Source of the DNA: Ichthyophis bannanicus
Taxonomy: Eukaryota; Chordata; Amphibia; Gymnophiona; Ichthyophiidae
Length of the DNA stretch: 64,000 bases
Direction of reading: 5' to 3'
NCBI GenBank assembly: GCA_033557465.1
Contig: CM066036.1
Location: forward strand, 585,301,574-585,365,573
Each line of letters opens with the position of its first letter. Within the stretch, counting starts at the first letter, position 1. A model generated the notes under the pieces. That model made no database searches, had not been told where the DNA came from, and worked only from the letters and a program-made list of their open reading frames with translations. The position numbers and the translations under genes are program-made. Positions 20,062 to 30,989 of this stretch are shown here, in pieces.

Positions 20062-20305
20062 AAAGCGTAATTACTCACCTGTAACAGGTGATCTCCAGGA
20101 ACTGCAGAATTTAGTCTTCACATATGGGTGACGTAGGTCCGATGGAGCCCATGTGGGAACGCTCCCCAGCGTATATAGGAAGGCTTTTGGGAGCATACCA
20201 CTGTGCCTGTTTTGCTGCCTTCCCACCTGTCTTCAGTTGAGTTTGTAGCCGAGAGAAAAGGAGAGAAAAAGAAAACCTACAACTCCTAAGGGAGGAGGGT
20301 GGTTT

Positions 20306-20404
20306 GTGAAGACTAAATTCCCGCAGTTCCTGGAGATCACCTGTTATAGGTGTGTAACTATGCTATCTCCAGGAACAAGCAGGAATGCGGTCTTCACATA
20401 TGGG
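20306..20404 (-). repeat. Internal complementary region of DIRS copy 5
   Basis: GTGAAGACTAAATTCC...CACCTGTTATAGGTG...CTATCTCCAGGAACAAG...CTTCACATATGGG: complements of both termini joined. Confidence 0.85.
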
Positions 20405-20570
20405 ATTCCCTAGCTCCCAAATGCCAGAGGGAATGACCTCAGAACCAATAGGTTTGCCTCAGGGCAGAGTTGAAGAGGTCTTGAATCCTTCATGGATGTC
20501 TGGTATCATTAGGTTCTGGGACGGGGGTTAGGCGTTGCCCTTATGTCTGAAAGGGGTGCTGGCGGACAGC

Positions 20571-21780
20571 TTAACCAAACATGGCATCCCAGCAGGAGTC
20601 TTTGTCCAGACAATAGTGAGCAGCAAAAGCATGTACTGAAGACCAAGTTGCTGCTTTGCAGATTTTGTCAATGGCTACAGAGTGTAGATTTGCCATCGAG
20701 GTAGCCATGGCATGAACTTTATGGGCAGTGACCAAGACCCACAAGGGATAGTCCTGCTTTATCATAGACAAGAGATGCAATCTGCAATCCATTTAGAAAA
20801 AGTATGTCTGGATACTGGCAACCCCAAGTGACTAGGATCAAAGGTGATGAACAACTGAGACCCCTTACGGTGCTCTGCAGTCCTTTGAAGATAGAATGCT
20901 CCTTGTGGTCTTGGGCAAGCCACTTAACCCTCCATAGCTCATGTTCCCTGTAAGTATTAGTGTATGTGTCTCATATCCCCGCGTGTTAAATGTATCCCCC
21001 AATTGTGTTGTGACCGCTTTGATTGAAGGATAAGGCGGTATACAAAACTGTCTAAATAAATAAATAAAAATAAATAAATGCTAAGGCTCGTTTGAAGTCA
21101 AGGGTATGGAGGGTTGCTTCTGCCCTAGATGAATATGGTCTAGGGAAAAAGACAGGAAGGTAGACAGATTCAAATGAAAAGGAGACACCCCCTTGGGCAT
21201 GAAGTGGGGGCGAGTCCTTAAGACAACCTCGTCATAGTGGAACCATGTGTAAGGTGGGTCTGCCACCAAAGCCTGAAGTTCACTAATGCGTCTAGCTGAA
21301 GTGAGGCAATAAGGAAGATGACCTTCTATGTTAGAAACTTTAGTGAGGTTGTGGCTAAGGGTTCAAAGGGCAGCTTGAGAAGTTGCCCCAGAACCACATT
21401 GAGATCCCACACCACTGGTGGTAGTCTAATGGGAGGTTTGGTGAGCAAGAGGCCTCTCATGAAGTGCGCGCTACAAGCGGTTGCGAGGAAATGGGCTGTT
21501 CATCCAATGGATGAGGCACCGCAATTGCTCTCAGGTGAACTCTTACTGAGTTGGTCTTGAGACTGGATGAAGATAAGTGGAGGAAATACTGGAGGACCGC
21601 CTCTACTGGAGCCGAGAAAGGATTAAGGTCCTTCTGGGAACACCAGAGAGAACATTTATGCCACATAAAAGCATAAGAACATCTGGTGGATGGCTTTCTA
21701 GAGGCTAAGAGGATCTCTTTTACTTCCTAAGGAAGGTTAAGATCCTGTAATACTATGCTTTCAGCAGCCATGCCATGAGG
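20571..21780 (-). pseudogene. DIRS B copy 5 tyrosine recombinase, broken
   Basis: C-terminal YR motifs (AATWSSVHAFAAHYCLDKD near 20571-20650, carrying the catalytic Tyr) and upstream YR sequence to about 21780. It is interrupted by a SINE at 20901-21076. The HxxR position reads TAHKVHAMA, so the Arg is lost. Frame changes separate the pieces. Not functional. Confidence 0.75.
20901..21076 (+). mobile_element. CORE-SINE, 5'-truncated, inserted in DIRS copy 5 YR
   Basis: CTTGGGCAAGCCACTTAACCC (the MIR-type core), then ACCGCTTTGATTGAAGG and GCGGTATACAAAACTG, then a (TAAA)n tail. Flanked by aatgct (20895-20900 and 21077-21082). The tRNA head is missing. Same family as 56659-56945. Confidence 0.88.
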
Positions 21781-23027
21781 TGGAGAGACTGTGGATTGGG
21801 ATGGAGCAGTGCCCCCCTCCTCTTAAGAGAGGAGATCTTGAGCAGATCCAAGATATAGAGGTTGAGTCTGAGACAGACGTAGGAGGAGAGGAAACCACAG
21901 TTGACGTGGCCAACGCGGGGCTGAGGATCATGAAGCCCCTGTCTGCCTGGAGCTTGAAAAGAGTCTTGGGAATCAGGGAAATGGGAGGAAAGGCATACTG
22001 GAATTCTCGACCCCAGTGGAGGTGAAAAGCATCCACCTTCTGGTTGCCAGACATGGGAGTTTTGGTGCAGAAGTGAGGAAGTTTGGCATTCTGTGGAGTG
22101 ACAAACAGGTCTATCCATGGAGTCCCCAGGTCTGAAAAATGAAGGATGCTGTCTCCGTGTGGAGAGATCATTCGTGAGGAAGGGAGATCCGACTCAATAC
22201 TCAATCTGTCTGCTAAGACATTTTACTCCCTTGGGAGATATACCACTTGGAGGTGTTATCTGCTGAGTAATGGCAAAGCACGAGAGATGGAGGGCCTCTT
22301 TGCAGAGAAGCCAAGATCCTGTTCCACCTTGTTTGTTCACATAGAACATGGCTACTTGATTGTCCATTTGGACCAGGACCCTCTAGGAGCTTAGATGCCC
22401 TGAAAGACCTTGAGGGCACTGAAGATCACCCGAAGTTCCAGTAAGTTTATCTGGAGCTTGGAGTCCTCTTCTGTCCAGAAGTCCTGAGTGGAGAGGGGCT
22501 CCCAATCCCAGTTTGGAGGCATCCGTTGTCAGGGTATATTGATGTGGAGGCATCTGAAAAGGTGACCAGACCAGGAGATTCTCTGGGGAACACTACCATA
22601 GAAGAGATGTGGCCAGAGGGGCAGACACTGATTTTGTCTGTGAGATAGCCTGAGGCCAGTTTCCACTGGGAGGCCAAAGCCCATTGAGCTGTGCACATAG
22701 GCAGGCAGGCATATGGTAGTACATGTACTGTTGAAGCCATGTGACCTAGAAACTGCAGCATTTCTTGGGCAGTTAGGTGGTCTCTGACACGTACCAGAGA
22801 TGCCAGCTGAATGAGACAAGAACAGCAGGGCTGAGGTAGAAATGCCCTTGACTGTTGAGTGTTTAAGAGAACACCTATGAATTCTAGTATCTGAGTAGGA
22901 GCGAGATGGGACTTTGGAAAATGTATCACAAAGCCCAAATACTGAAGTATCTGCATGGTACGGAAGAGACACAGGTGGACCCTCTTGGGAGGTGCCTGCC
23001 CTTATGAGACAGTCATCTAAGTAAGGG
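21761..23027 (-). pseudogene. DIRS B copy 5 RT C-terminus, RNase H and MT-like region, broken
   Basis: From the YLDDCLIR box (close to 23010) down through thumb, RNase H and the MT-like domain to the end LSTSWHGC near 21761. The sequence is in several frames with stops. DIRS copy 6 is inserted a few codons upstream of YLDD; the N-terminal part of the RT lies at 27369-27832. Confidence 0.75.
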
Positions 23028-23292
23028 AAAGCATAGTTACTCACCTATAACTGGTGATCTCCAGGAACAGCAGGAATTTAAGTCTTCACATGTGGGTGAC
23101 GTCGGTACCGACGGAGTCCATGCAGGAATGCTTCCCAGCATCCAATAGGAAAGCCTTTGGGAGCCTGCGTTGCTACCTTCCCACCTTTGAGACTCTCCCT
23201 CCTTAATTGAGTTTGTAGCTGAGATAAAAGGAGGGGGGGGGGAGAGCTGAGAGAAAAAGAAAACCTACAACTCCTAGGGGAGGAGGTGGATT

Positions 23293-23391
23293 GTGAGGAC
23301 TAAATTCCTGCTGTTCCTAGAGATCATCTGTTACAGATGAGTAACTACTCTATCTCCAGGAACAAGCAGGAATGTAATCTTCACATATGGG
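23293..23391 (-). repeat. Internal complementary region of DIRS copy 6
   Basis: GTGAGGACTAAATTCCTGC...ATCTGTTACAGATGAGTAACT...CTATCTCCAGGAAC...CTTCACATATGGG, complementary to the two termini. Confidence 0.85.
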
Positions 23392-23457
23392 ACTTCCTAG
23401 CTCCCAGATGCCAGAGAAAGGTCTCCAGAATAGGTATATTTGCCTCAGAGCAGATCT

Positions 23458-24600
23458 CTAGAGGGCATGGATCTTTAATGGACATCTGGCATCGAAATTC
23501 TGGGATGGAGGGTAACAGTTGACTGAAGTCTGGAAGAGGTGTTTGAGTACAGCCCGACCAAACATGACATCCTGGCGGGAGTCCTTGTCTGAACAGTAAT
23601 GTGCAGCAAAAGTATGCACGGAAGACCATGTGGCTACTTTGCAGATTTCATCAATGGCAACAGAACGTAGGTTTGCCGTGGAGGCAGCCATGACACAAAC
23701 ATTATGGGCAGTGACATGACCTTCAAGGGATAGTCCTGCTTTAGCATAAGCAAATGAGATGCAATCTGCTATCCATTTGGAAAGGGTACGTTTGGATACT
23801 GGCAACCCGAAGTGACTGGGATCAAAGGAGATGAACAGAGCTTTTAGGGTGCTCAGCTGTCCTTTGAAGATAGAATGCCAAGTCACACTTGCAGTCAAGA
23901 GTATGGAGGGTTGCCTCTGCCCTAGAGGAATGAGGTCTATGGAAGAAGACAGGCAGGTAGACTGACTGATTCAAGTGGAAAGGAGACACAACTTTGGGCA
24001 TGAAATGAAGATGAGGCCTAAGGACCACCTTATCATGGTGGAAGCGTGTATAAGGCAGGTCAGCCACCAAGGATTGGAGCTCACTATTACATCTAGCTGA
24101 AGTGAGCGCAACAAGGAAGATCTTCCAAGAGAGAAACTTTAGCAAGGTGGTGACTAAACGTTCAAAGAGCAGCTTAAGGAGCTGACCTAAGATGATATCA
24201 AGATCCCATGCCACCGGTGGTGGCTTGATGAGGAGCTTGGTTAATAATAGCCCTCCAAGGGATGATGAGAGGCAACAATTGCACTGAGGTGAACCCTCAC
24301 CGAGCTAGTCTTGAGACCAGAGGACGAAAGATGGAGGAGATACTGAAGGAGAGCCTCAACCAGAGCTGAGAAGGGGTTAAGATCCCTTTGGGTACACCAA
24401 GTGGAGTACCTATGCCACTTAAAGTCATAGGAACACCTGTTAGATGGTTTCCTGAAGGCTTGTAGGATGTCCTTTACCTCCTGAGGAAGGTTGAGACCTT
24501 GCAAGACTACATTTTCAGCAGCCAAGCAATGAGATGGAGAGTCTGCGAGTTGGGATAGAGTAGCGTCCTGTCCTCCTGTGAGAGGTCAGGAACTGCTCAG
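23458..24600 (-). pseudogene. DIRS B copy 6 tyrosine recombinase, frameshifted
   Basis: YR pieces in three frames: N-terminal SAM-like part (LQGLNLPQEVKDILQAFRKP, 24241-24525), the catalytic Arg region (TSARCNSELQSLVAD, 23822-24214), and the C-terminal part with TAHNVCVMA and TFAAHYCSDKD (23458-23898). The HxxR Arg reads Cys. Broken. Confidence 0.75.
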
Positions 24601-25600
24601 AGGCTGAGAGGGAGAGTCTGTGAGAGACACAGCAGAAGTGGAAACCACTGTTGACGTGGCCAGTGTGGGGCTATGAAAATCACGTGGCCCCTGTCCGCTT
24701 AAAGCTTTCTGGGAATCAGGGGAATGGGTGGAAAGGCATACAGGAAATCCTGACCCCAGTGAAGGTGGAAAGCATGGACCTGCTGGCGGATTGGACATCT
24801 AGGCTCTGGTGCAAAACAGAGGTAGTTTGGCATTCTGCGGATGGCAAAAAGGTCTATCTCCGAAGTTCCCCAGGTCTGAAAGATATAGGAGATTGTTTCC
24901 TGATGGAGACACCACTCGTGTGGAAGGAGGATTTGACTTAATCTGTCTGCTATGACATTTTGGTGGCCTGGCAGATATACTGCTTGAAGATACATCTGAT
25001 CAGCAATGGCAAAAGACCACAGATAAAGAGCCTCCTTGCAAAGGGTCCAAGAGCCCGTTCCCCCCTGCTTGTTCACATAAAACATAGCTACCTGGTTGTC
25101 CATCTAGATCAGAACCCTATGGCCCTGAAGTTATTGTTGGAACACAGAGCATTGAAGGTAGAATGAAGCTCCAGCAAATTTATCTGGAGCTGTGACTCCT
25201 GCTGTTTCCAGAGGCCCTGAGTGGAGAGTGTGTCCAAGTGGGCTCCCATACCCAATTTGGAGGCATCTGTTGTCAGGATACATTGATGTGGAGGCATCTG
25301 AAAAGGTGACCCCACGAGGAGATTTCTCAGGGTAGAACACCAGAGCAGGGAGTTCGTGAGAATGTCAGTGACTTTGATCTTGTCTGAGAGAGTCCCAGAG
25401 GCTTGTTTCCACTGGGAAGCAAGAATCCATTGAGCTGTGCACATGTGCAGACGAGCATATGGCACTACATGAACTGTAGAGACCATATGGCCTAAGAGCT
25501 GCAGCATCTCTCTGGCTGAGATTGTTTTTGACCCTTGAGATGCTATCTGTACAAGCTGGGTACAATGGTCCTTGGGTAGAAATGCATTTGAAACATTAAA
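24600..25600 (-). pseudogene. DIRS B copy 6 RNase H and MT-like fragment
   Basis: RNase H phrases TTDASKLGMGAHL and DNQVAMFYVNKQGGTGS, then YLPGHQNVIADRLSQ, then the MT-like segment. The RT palm with YxDD is missing because of the deletion that joins this region to gag near 25600. Confidence 0.75.
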
Positions 25601-27001
25601 AGGTTGCCCTAATGACAAAGTTGGAAACATTTTTGGCATGTTTGACTAATGTAAGGCAGTCTGCCCTCTTGTCATCCGGGAGAAGAGGAGCCATTGCTTC
25701 CAGATCCCTGGTCACCTCCCTAAGGAACATACCCATGTAGAGCATTATGAACTTATGAGAGTGGAAAGCATGGAAGCCTGAAAACACTGGTGGCCAAAAG
25801 CATCTAGATTTCCTGCCCGGGGGATTGGAGGCGTGCATCTTAGAACTTTTAATTCAATGCATAGCCGATTCCACTATTATTGAGTGGTGTGGAAGCTGCA
25901 TTTTCTGAAATACAGAACTTTCCGGTACCCGATACATGGTATCAAGTTGTCAGGTATGGGGAGAAATGGTGAGGGACATCTCCTACATCTGGAACATAAG
26001 GTCCTGGAGTATGCAGTGAATCAGGAGAGTTGCCGCCTCTTTAGGAGCTGTAGGATATTGGAGAATTTACAACTCCTCTGCTCTACACTTTTTCTCTGAT
26101 GTAGGAGTAATGTATAGGCCTCTTGTCATATCCTTGAGAAACTCCTGGAAAGACGTCTTCTGGAGGGGACATGCGCTGCTGTGCAGACTCATCTCTCTGG
26201 TACCAACAGACTCATCATCGGAAGAATTGGAATCGGTAGATTTGAAGTATTGACGAAAGCAATGTTCTTGTTTTTGTAAGGACCGGTACCAATCGAGGAC
26301 TGTATCGGTGCGAGAGACCTGCTGTGTCCATACCTCGGAACCGGGAATGGACTCGAGTGCTGGCATAGGCGGAAGCATGCAGAGGGGCATGAAGCCCGAT
26401 GCTGATTGTATCGGCATGGTCAGTGTATCGGTGCTGACGATACCAGCGAAAAATGTTTTGACCGGTACAGACACCGCTAGTAGAGCTGCAAGACTCTGCT
26501 TAATGGTGAGCATACACTGGTCCATCGAGCTTGCCGATGCCTGGGTATCTGTACTGGAAACTTGGGCTACCATTCCAGAGGATGGCACCAGGAGGTCTCC
26601 GGAGGTGAAGGCCTTGGAGGGAAGGTCCTCCCGCCGGGGTAGTTTGGCCAGTTGATCCACTTCTAGGGCAATGCTCGGGCATCTCTATTTTTTGATAGAG
26701 ATCTACCCTTAGGACGGCGGCTTGTCTTGGAAGAAGACTTGTGTTTCGATACCTGAGATCCATGTGAAGACAATGTCATCGATGACGTCAAAGCAAGCAA
26801 GACTGCATCTGAGGCAAACAGGGAGCTGAGCTTCGCAGCCCGATTCTATAGGCCTCTGTCATCTTTTTGGCACAAGGGACATTCAAACGGCTGGTGATCT
26901 GGGCTGAGGCATTTGAGGCACCAGTCGTGGATATCAGTGGCAGAAATAGTACTACCAAACCTGGAACATTTTTTGAAACCACTATTTGGTTTTTCCATCA
27001 T
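25600..27001 (-). pseudogene. DIRS B copy 6 gag, truncated and frameshifted
   Basis: Begins near 27001 (MMEKPNSGFKKCS) with the Cys/His cluster (CLKCLSPDH, CPLCQK), then a Thr/Ser-rich linker. The conserved domain (YMGMFLREVTRDLEAMAPLLPDDK) ends at the deletion junction. Several frames. Confidence 0.75.
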
Positions 27002-27368
27002 GTCAATAGACTGGTTGGAAAGCTGAAGCCTGAAATGGCACAGAGCACCTGAAGATTTTTTTTCCTTTTTTATAGATAGAAGTAGTAAAGATGATAATTC
27101 GTTTCCGGTGTCGACGGGAAGGCAGACGCGACCACAAAAAATAAGAAAGAAGACATTTTCTGCACTGACAGGATTTGCTTCCTGCTGGCTCCACGGAAAA
27201 CTAAGAACTGAGGAGGGAGAGTCTCAAAGATGGGAAGGCAGCAACACAGGCGCAGTGGGATGCTCCCAAAAGCTTTCCTATTGGATGCTGGGGAGCGTTT
27301 CTACGCAGGCTCTGTCGGTACCGTCGTCACCCATATGTGAAGAATACATTCCTGCTTGAACCTGGAGA

Positions 27369-27832
27369 TGACAAATATCCCTACAGATCTTAGAAATGCA
27401 GCTACCAATGCCATGCACTTTCTGATGACTCTTGCGGCAGAGGCGAATCTGAATGGCAGGACCTCGTATTAATAATCTTTTTCCTGAAACATGAAGCATA
27501 GATACTTCCTGTGTTCTGGATGAATGAGGATATGTGCATACACTTCTTTTAGATGTAGAGTACAGAGCCAGTCCTGATTCTGGAGATAGAGTAGGAGGGT
27601 CCCTAGAAAGATCTTGAACTTTTCGTAGACAAGAAACTTGTTCAGGTTTCTGAGATCCAGAATGGGTCTATATCCTCCAGTTTTCTTTGGTATGAGAAAG
27701 TACAGAGAGTAGAAACCCATTCCCTGTTGAGATGTTGGGACTCCTCTATGGCGCCTTCTTAAAGAAAATAAGTCACCTCTTGTAGCAACAGAGCAATGAG
27801 AGGAGGCTGAGAAAAATATTCCCCTACCAGTG
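27369..27832 (-). pseudogene. DIRS B copy 5 RT N-terminal part
   Basis: Phrases LIPKKTGGYRPILDLRNLNKFL and DWLCTLHLKEVYAHILIHPEHRKYL (RT fingers and palm). It joins in order to 21761-23027 on one side and to 37483-37640 on the other. Interrupted at 27829-27832 by the CR1. Confidence 0.8.
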
Positions 27833-28426
27833 AAGACAGGGAGGTACATAGATGAGACCTACAGGGATTTAATCCTGAAGTCTCACCTCCAGTCTGGCAG
27901 CATCTCTGTTGCCATGGAGGAGAGAGGTCACATGACAGAGCATCACCCTGTTGTGGCAGGAAGTGATCCTGTAACTAGGACCTGTCTTCCGGGTGATGTA
28001 AAACCTCGCACAGAGGAAGTTTCTCCAGAGCCATGTGCCCATGAGGGAAGGGTTAGGACAGCCGTTATAGTTGGTGATTCCATCATTAGGCATGTAGATA
28101 GCTGGGTGACTGGTGGACATGAGGATCGCCTGGTAACATGCCTGCCTGGTGCGAAGGTAGCGGACCTCACACGCCACCTAGATAAGGTCTTAGATAGTGC
28201 TGGGGAGGAGTCTGCTGTCTTGGTACATGTCGGTACCAATGGCATAGGAAAATGTGGTAGGGAGGTTCTGGAGGCTAAATTTAGGCTTTTAGGTAGGAAG
28301 TTGAAATCCAGAACTTCCAGGGTAGTGTTCTCCAAAATGCTTCCCGTTCCACACGCAGGGCCCAAAAGGCAGGCAGAGCTTGAGAGACTGAGACGATGGT
28401 GCAATGAGACGATGGTGCAAGGCTGA
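27833..28426 (+). pseudogene. CR1 ORF1 with SGNH esterase-like domain
   Basis: Open frame of nearly 200 codons. GDSIIRHVDSW (28073-28105) is the block I with its catalytic Ser, and VHVGTNGIGK (28224-28253) has the G-x-N block. Such an esterase domain is known in CR1 ORF1 proteins, where it is thought to help RNP or lipid/nucleic-acid interactions. The frame stops at 28424-28426 and the C-terminal part continues with stops, so the protein is truncated. The 5' start is not certain. Confidence 0.75.
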
Positions 28427-28754
28427 GGGGTTTGGATTTGTTAGGAACTGGGGAACATTCTGGGGAAAGGAGGGGCTCTTCCAAAGGGATGGGCTTCACT
28501 TTAACTGGGATGGAACCAGGCTGCTGGCATTAACCTTTAAAAAGGAGATAGAGCAGCTTTTAAACTAGATAATAGGGGAAAGCCGACAGTAGCCCAAGAG
28601 CGCAGGGTTTGGCACAATGTATCCTTGAAGGATACTACCAAAAGCAGAGAGGTTCCAAAAAAGAGTAAAATAGCCCAAATGCCCATGAGTATGGAGCAGA
28701 CAGAGCTTAAAGATTCCTAATTACCTATGCCTATCAATAACCAGATTAATATGA

Positions 28755-29183
28755 ATAAAATACAGTCTCTAAAATGCTTGTTTGCAAATGCTAGAAGTCT
28801 AAAAAATAAGATGGGAGAGTTAGAATATATAGCACTAAATGAGAGTTTAGATATGATTGGAATCTCAGAGACATGGTGAAAGGAGGACAACCAGTGGGAC
28901 ACTGATACCTGGGTACAAACTATATTGTAATGATAGAGCTGATCAAATTGGTGGAGGGGTTGCACTCTATGTTAGAGAGGGCATTGAGTCAGAAAGGATT
29001 AAAGTTTTTCAGGAAACAAAATTTGCTGTAGAATCTCTATGGATTGAAATTCCATATAAAAAGGAGAAGGCGATGGCAGTGGGGATGTAACTATCGACCA
29101 CCTGGCCAGAATGAACAAATGGATGATGAAATGCTCAAAGAAATCAAGGAAACTAACAAAAGTTACAGCACAGTAATAATAAA
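28755..29183 (+). pseudogene. CR1 ORF2 endonuclease N-terminal part, broken
   Basis: APE-type endonuclease start: CLFANARSLKNKMGELE (28769-28819) and DMIGISETW (28851-28877), which holds the catalytic Glu. A stop follows at 28878 and further frame changes are present. Interrupted by DIRS copy 3 at 29184. Confidence 0.8.
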
Positions 29184-29375
29184 GCGTAGTTACTCACCTG
29201 TAACAGGTGTTCTCCAGGAGCAGCAGGAATCAGTCCTCACTTATGGGTGACGTCGGCGCCAACGGAGCCCTCGCGGAGCAATTTTCCCCAGCTTTCAAAG
29301 AAAGCCTTTGGGAATTGCAGCGCGCATGCGCGGTCCTCTTCCCGCCCAAGGGTGCCATCTTAGCCAGTCAGATGA
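29184..29375 (-). repeat. 3' ITR of DIRS copy 3
   Basis: Same structure as in copy 2, with the dyad and TTCTCCAGGA arm. The palindrome is slightly mutated (GACGTCGGCGCCAACGG). Confidence 0.87.
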
Positions 29376-29454
29376 CATAGCTAAAAAAGACAGCATAAAA
29401 ATTTGCAAAAAACTAAAGCAGACGATTGCAACTCCAAGGGGAGGAGGGAGGGTA

Positions 29455-29552
29455 GTGAGGACTGATTCCTGCTGCTCCTGGAGAACACCTGTTACAGGTG
29501 AGTAACTACGCTTTCTCCAGGACCAAGCAGGAAGTCAATCCTCACTTATGGG
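29455..29552 (-). repeat. Internal complementary region of DIRS copy 3
   Basis: GTGAGGACTGATTCC...CACCTGTTACAGGTGAGTAACTACGC-TTT-CTCCAGGACCAAGC...CCTCACTTATGGG. It carries CTTATGGG, as do this copy's own ends, against CATATGGG in the other copies. So ICR and ITRs have stayed in step. Confidence 0.88.
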
Positions 29553-29688
29553 ACTCCCAAGCTCAAGGCTACCGGAGACCCTAAGCACAAAAATGAGCTC
29601 CCTCTAGCTCAGCAGCACAGACGGAAAGAATCTTCGCTGAATTATCACCCACCGGTAGCCCACATCCGGGATGGAGGGTAGGAGTTGC

Positions 29689-30989
29689 TCAGACCTCAAA
29701 GAGATTACGGAGGACTGCCTGTCCGAAAGCACTGTCCCTGCGGGACTCCCTCTCGAGGCAGTAATGGACCGCAAAAGTCTGGCTCGAAGACCAAGTAGCG
29801 GCCCGGCAGATGTCTGCCAACGGAACAGAGCGGAGGTAAGCCACTGACGTGGCCTTTGCCCGAACGCAATGAGCCGTGACTCGACTTGCTAAGGAGAGTC
29901 CGGCTGCCCCATAAGCCCAAGAGATACAGTCCGCAACCCAGATGGACAGAGTACGCTTGGAGACCGGGAGCCCCAATTTATTGGGGTCAAAAGACACAAA
30001 AAGCTGAGCAGCTTTACGGTGCTCCCGCGTACGGTCAAGGTAGAAGTTCAATGCCCTTCTACAGTCCAGGGTATGGAGGACCGTTTCAGCTCGGCTGGAG
30101 TGTGGTCTGGGAAAGAAGGTTGGAAGTACCACCTCCTGATTGATGTGAAAAGGGGAGACCACTTTTGGAAGAAATTTTGGGTGAGTCCGTAGGACTACCC
30201 TATTTTTGTAGAACCGAGTGTAAGGGGGATCAGACACGAGGGCCTGCAATTCACTTACGCGTCTAGCGGAAGTGAGGGCTATCAAGAACAGTGTTTTCCA
30301 AGACAGAAAACGGAGAGAACAGGTAGCCATAGGTTCAAAAGGCGGACAGGTGATCCGCTGCAAAACCACATTCAGGTCCCAGTCAGGCGCTGGCGGGCGC
30401 AGAGGTGGTTTAAGTAGAAGGAGACCTCGGAGGAACCTCGTTACGAGAGGGTCGCTGGAGAGAGGTCTACCGTCCACTGGCACATGATGGGCCGAAAGAG
30501 CACTGAGGTGAACTTTGACGGAGTTGGACTTAAGTCCAGATTAGAGAGGTGTAGCAAGTACTGCAAGATCACCGACACCGGGCAGGAGAAGGGATCCTGA
30601 GACTGTTGGGTACACCAGACGGCGAAGCGACGCCATTTAAGGGCGTAGCATTTGCGGGTAGAAGGCCGTCGCGAAGCCAAGACGACCTCCTCCACCTCTG
30701 CCGGCAGGAGAAGGGGAGCAAGGACTACCCTCTCAGCAGCCAGGCCATGAGGTTGAGAGACCTGAGGTTGGGGTGTAGTAGAGACCCCTGATCCTGAGTG
30801 AGGAGATCCGGTTGTACCCCCAGAGGGAATGGATCCTCCACCGCTAATTGCAGCAGGAGCGGAAACCACGGCTGTCTGGGCCAACGAGGGGCCACGAGGA
30901 TCATGAAGGCTTTGTCTCGGAGAACCTTGAAAAGAGTCCGAGAGACTAGCGGGATGGGAGGGAAAGCGTACAGAAGGCTCCCCGACCAT
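29689..30989 (-). pseudogene. DIRS A copy 3 tyrosine recombinase, one frameshift
   Basis: The frame starts at the ATG on 30987-30989 (MVGEPSVRFPS), overlapping the RT ORF by about 265 nt in the -1 frame. The N-terminal part (GLAAERVVLAP) runs to about 30537, where a 1-nt deletion relative to copy 2 breaks it. The catalytic part (29689-30483) is otherwise open, with SARRVSELQAL, TAHCVRAKA and TFAVHYCLE, and ends LRNLFEV. One indel separates it from an intact recombinase. Confidence 0.85.

Larger units (their letters stand above)
23031..27368 (-). mobile_element. DIRS family B retrotransposon, copy 6, internally deleted
   Basis: Left terminus GCATAGTTACTCACC after AAA (23028-23030); right terminus AACCTGGAGA at 27368. 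It was inserted in the RT gene of copy 5, whose sequence resumes at 27369 (GACAAATATCCC). ITRs, ICR, YR, RNase H and gag remnants are present, but the RT core and gag C-terminus are deleted at a junction near 25600, giving a 4.3-kb element. Confidence 0.88.
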
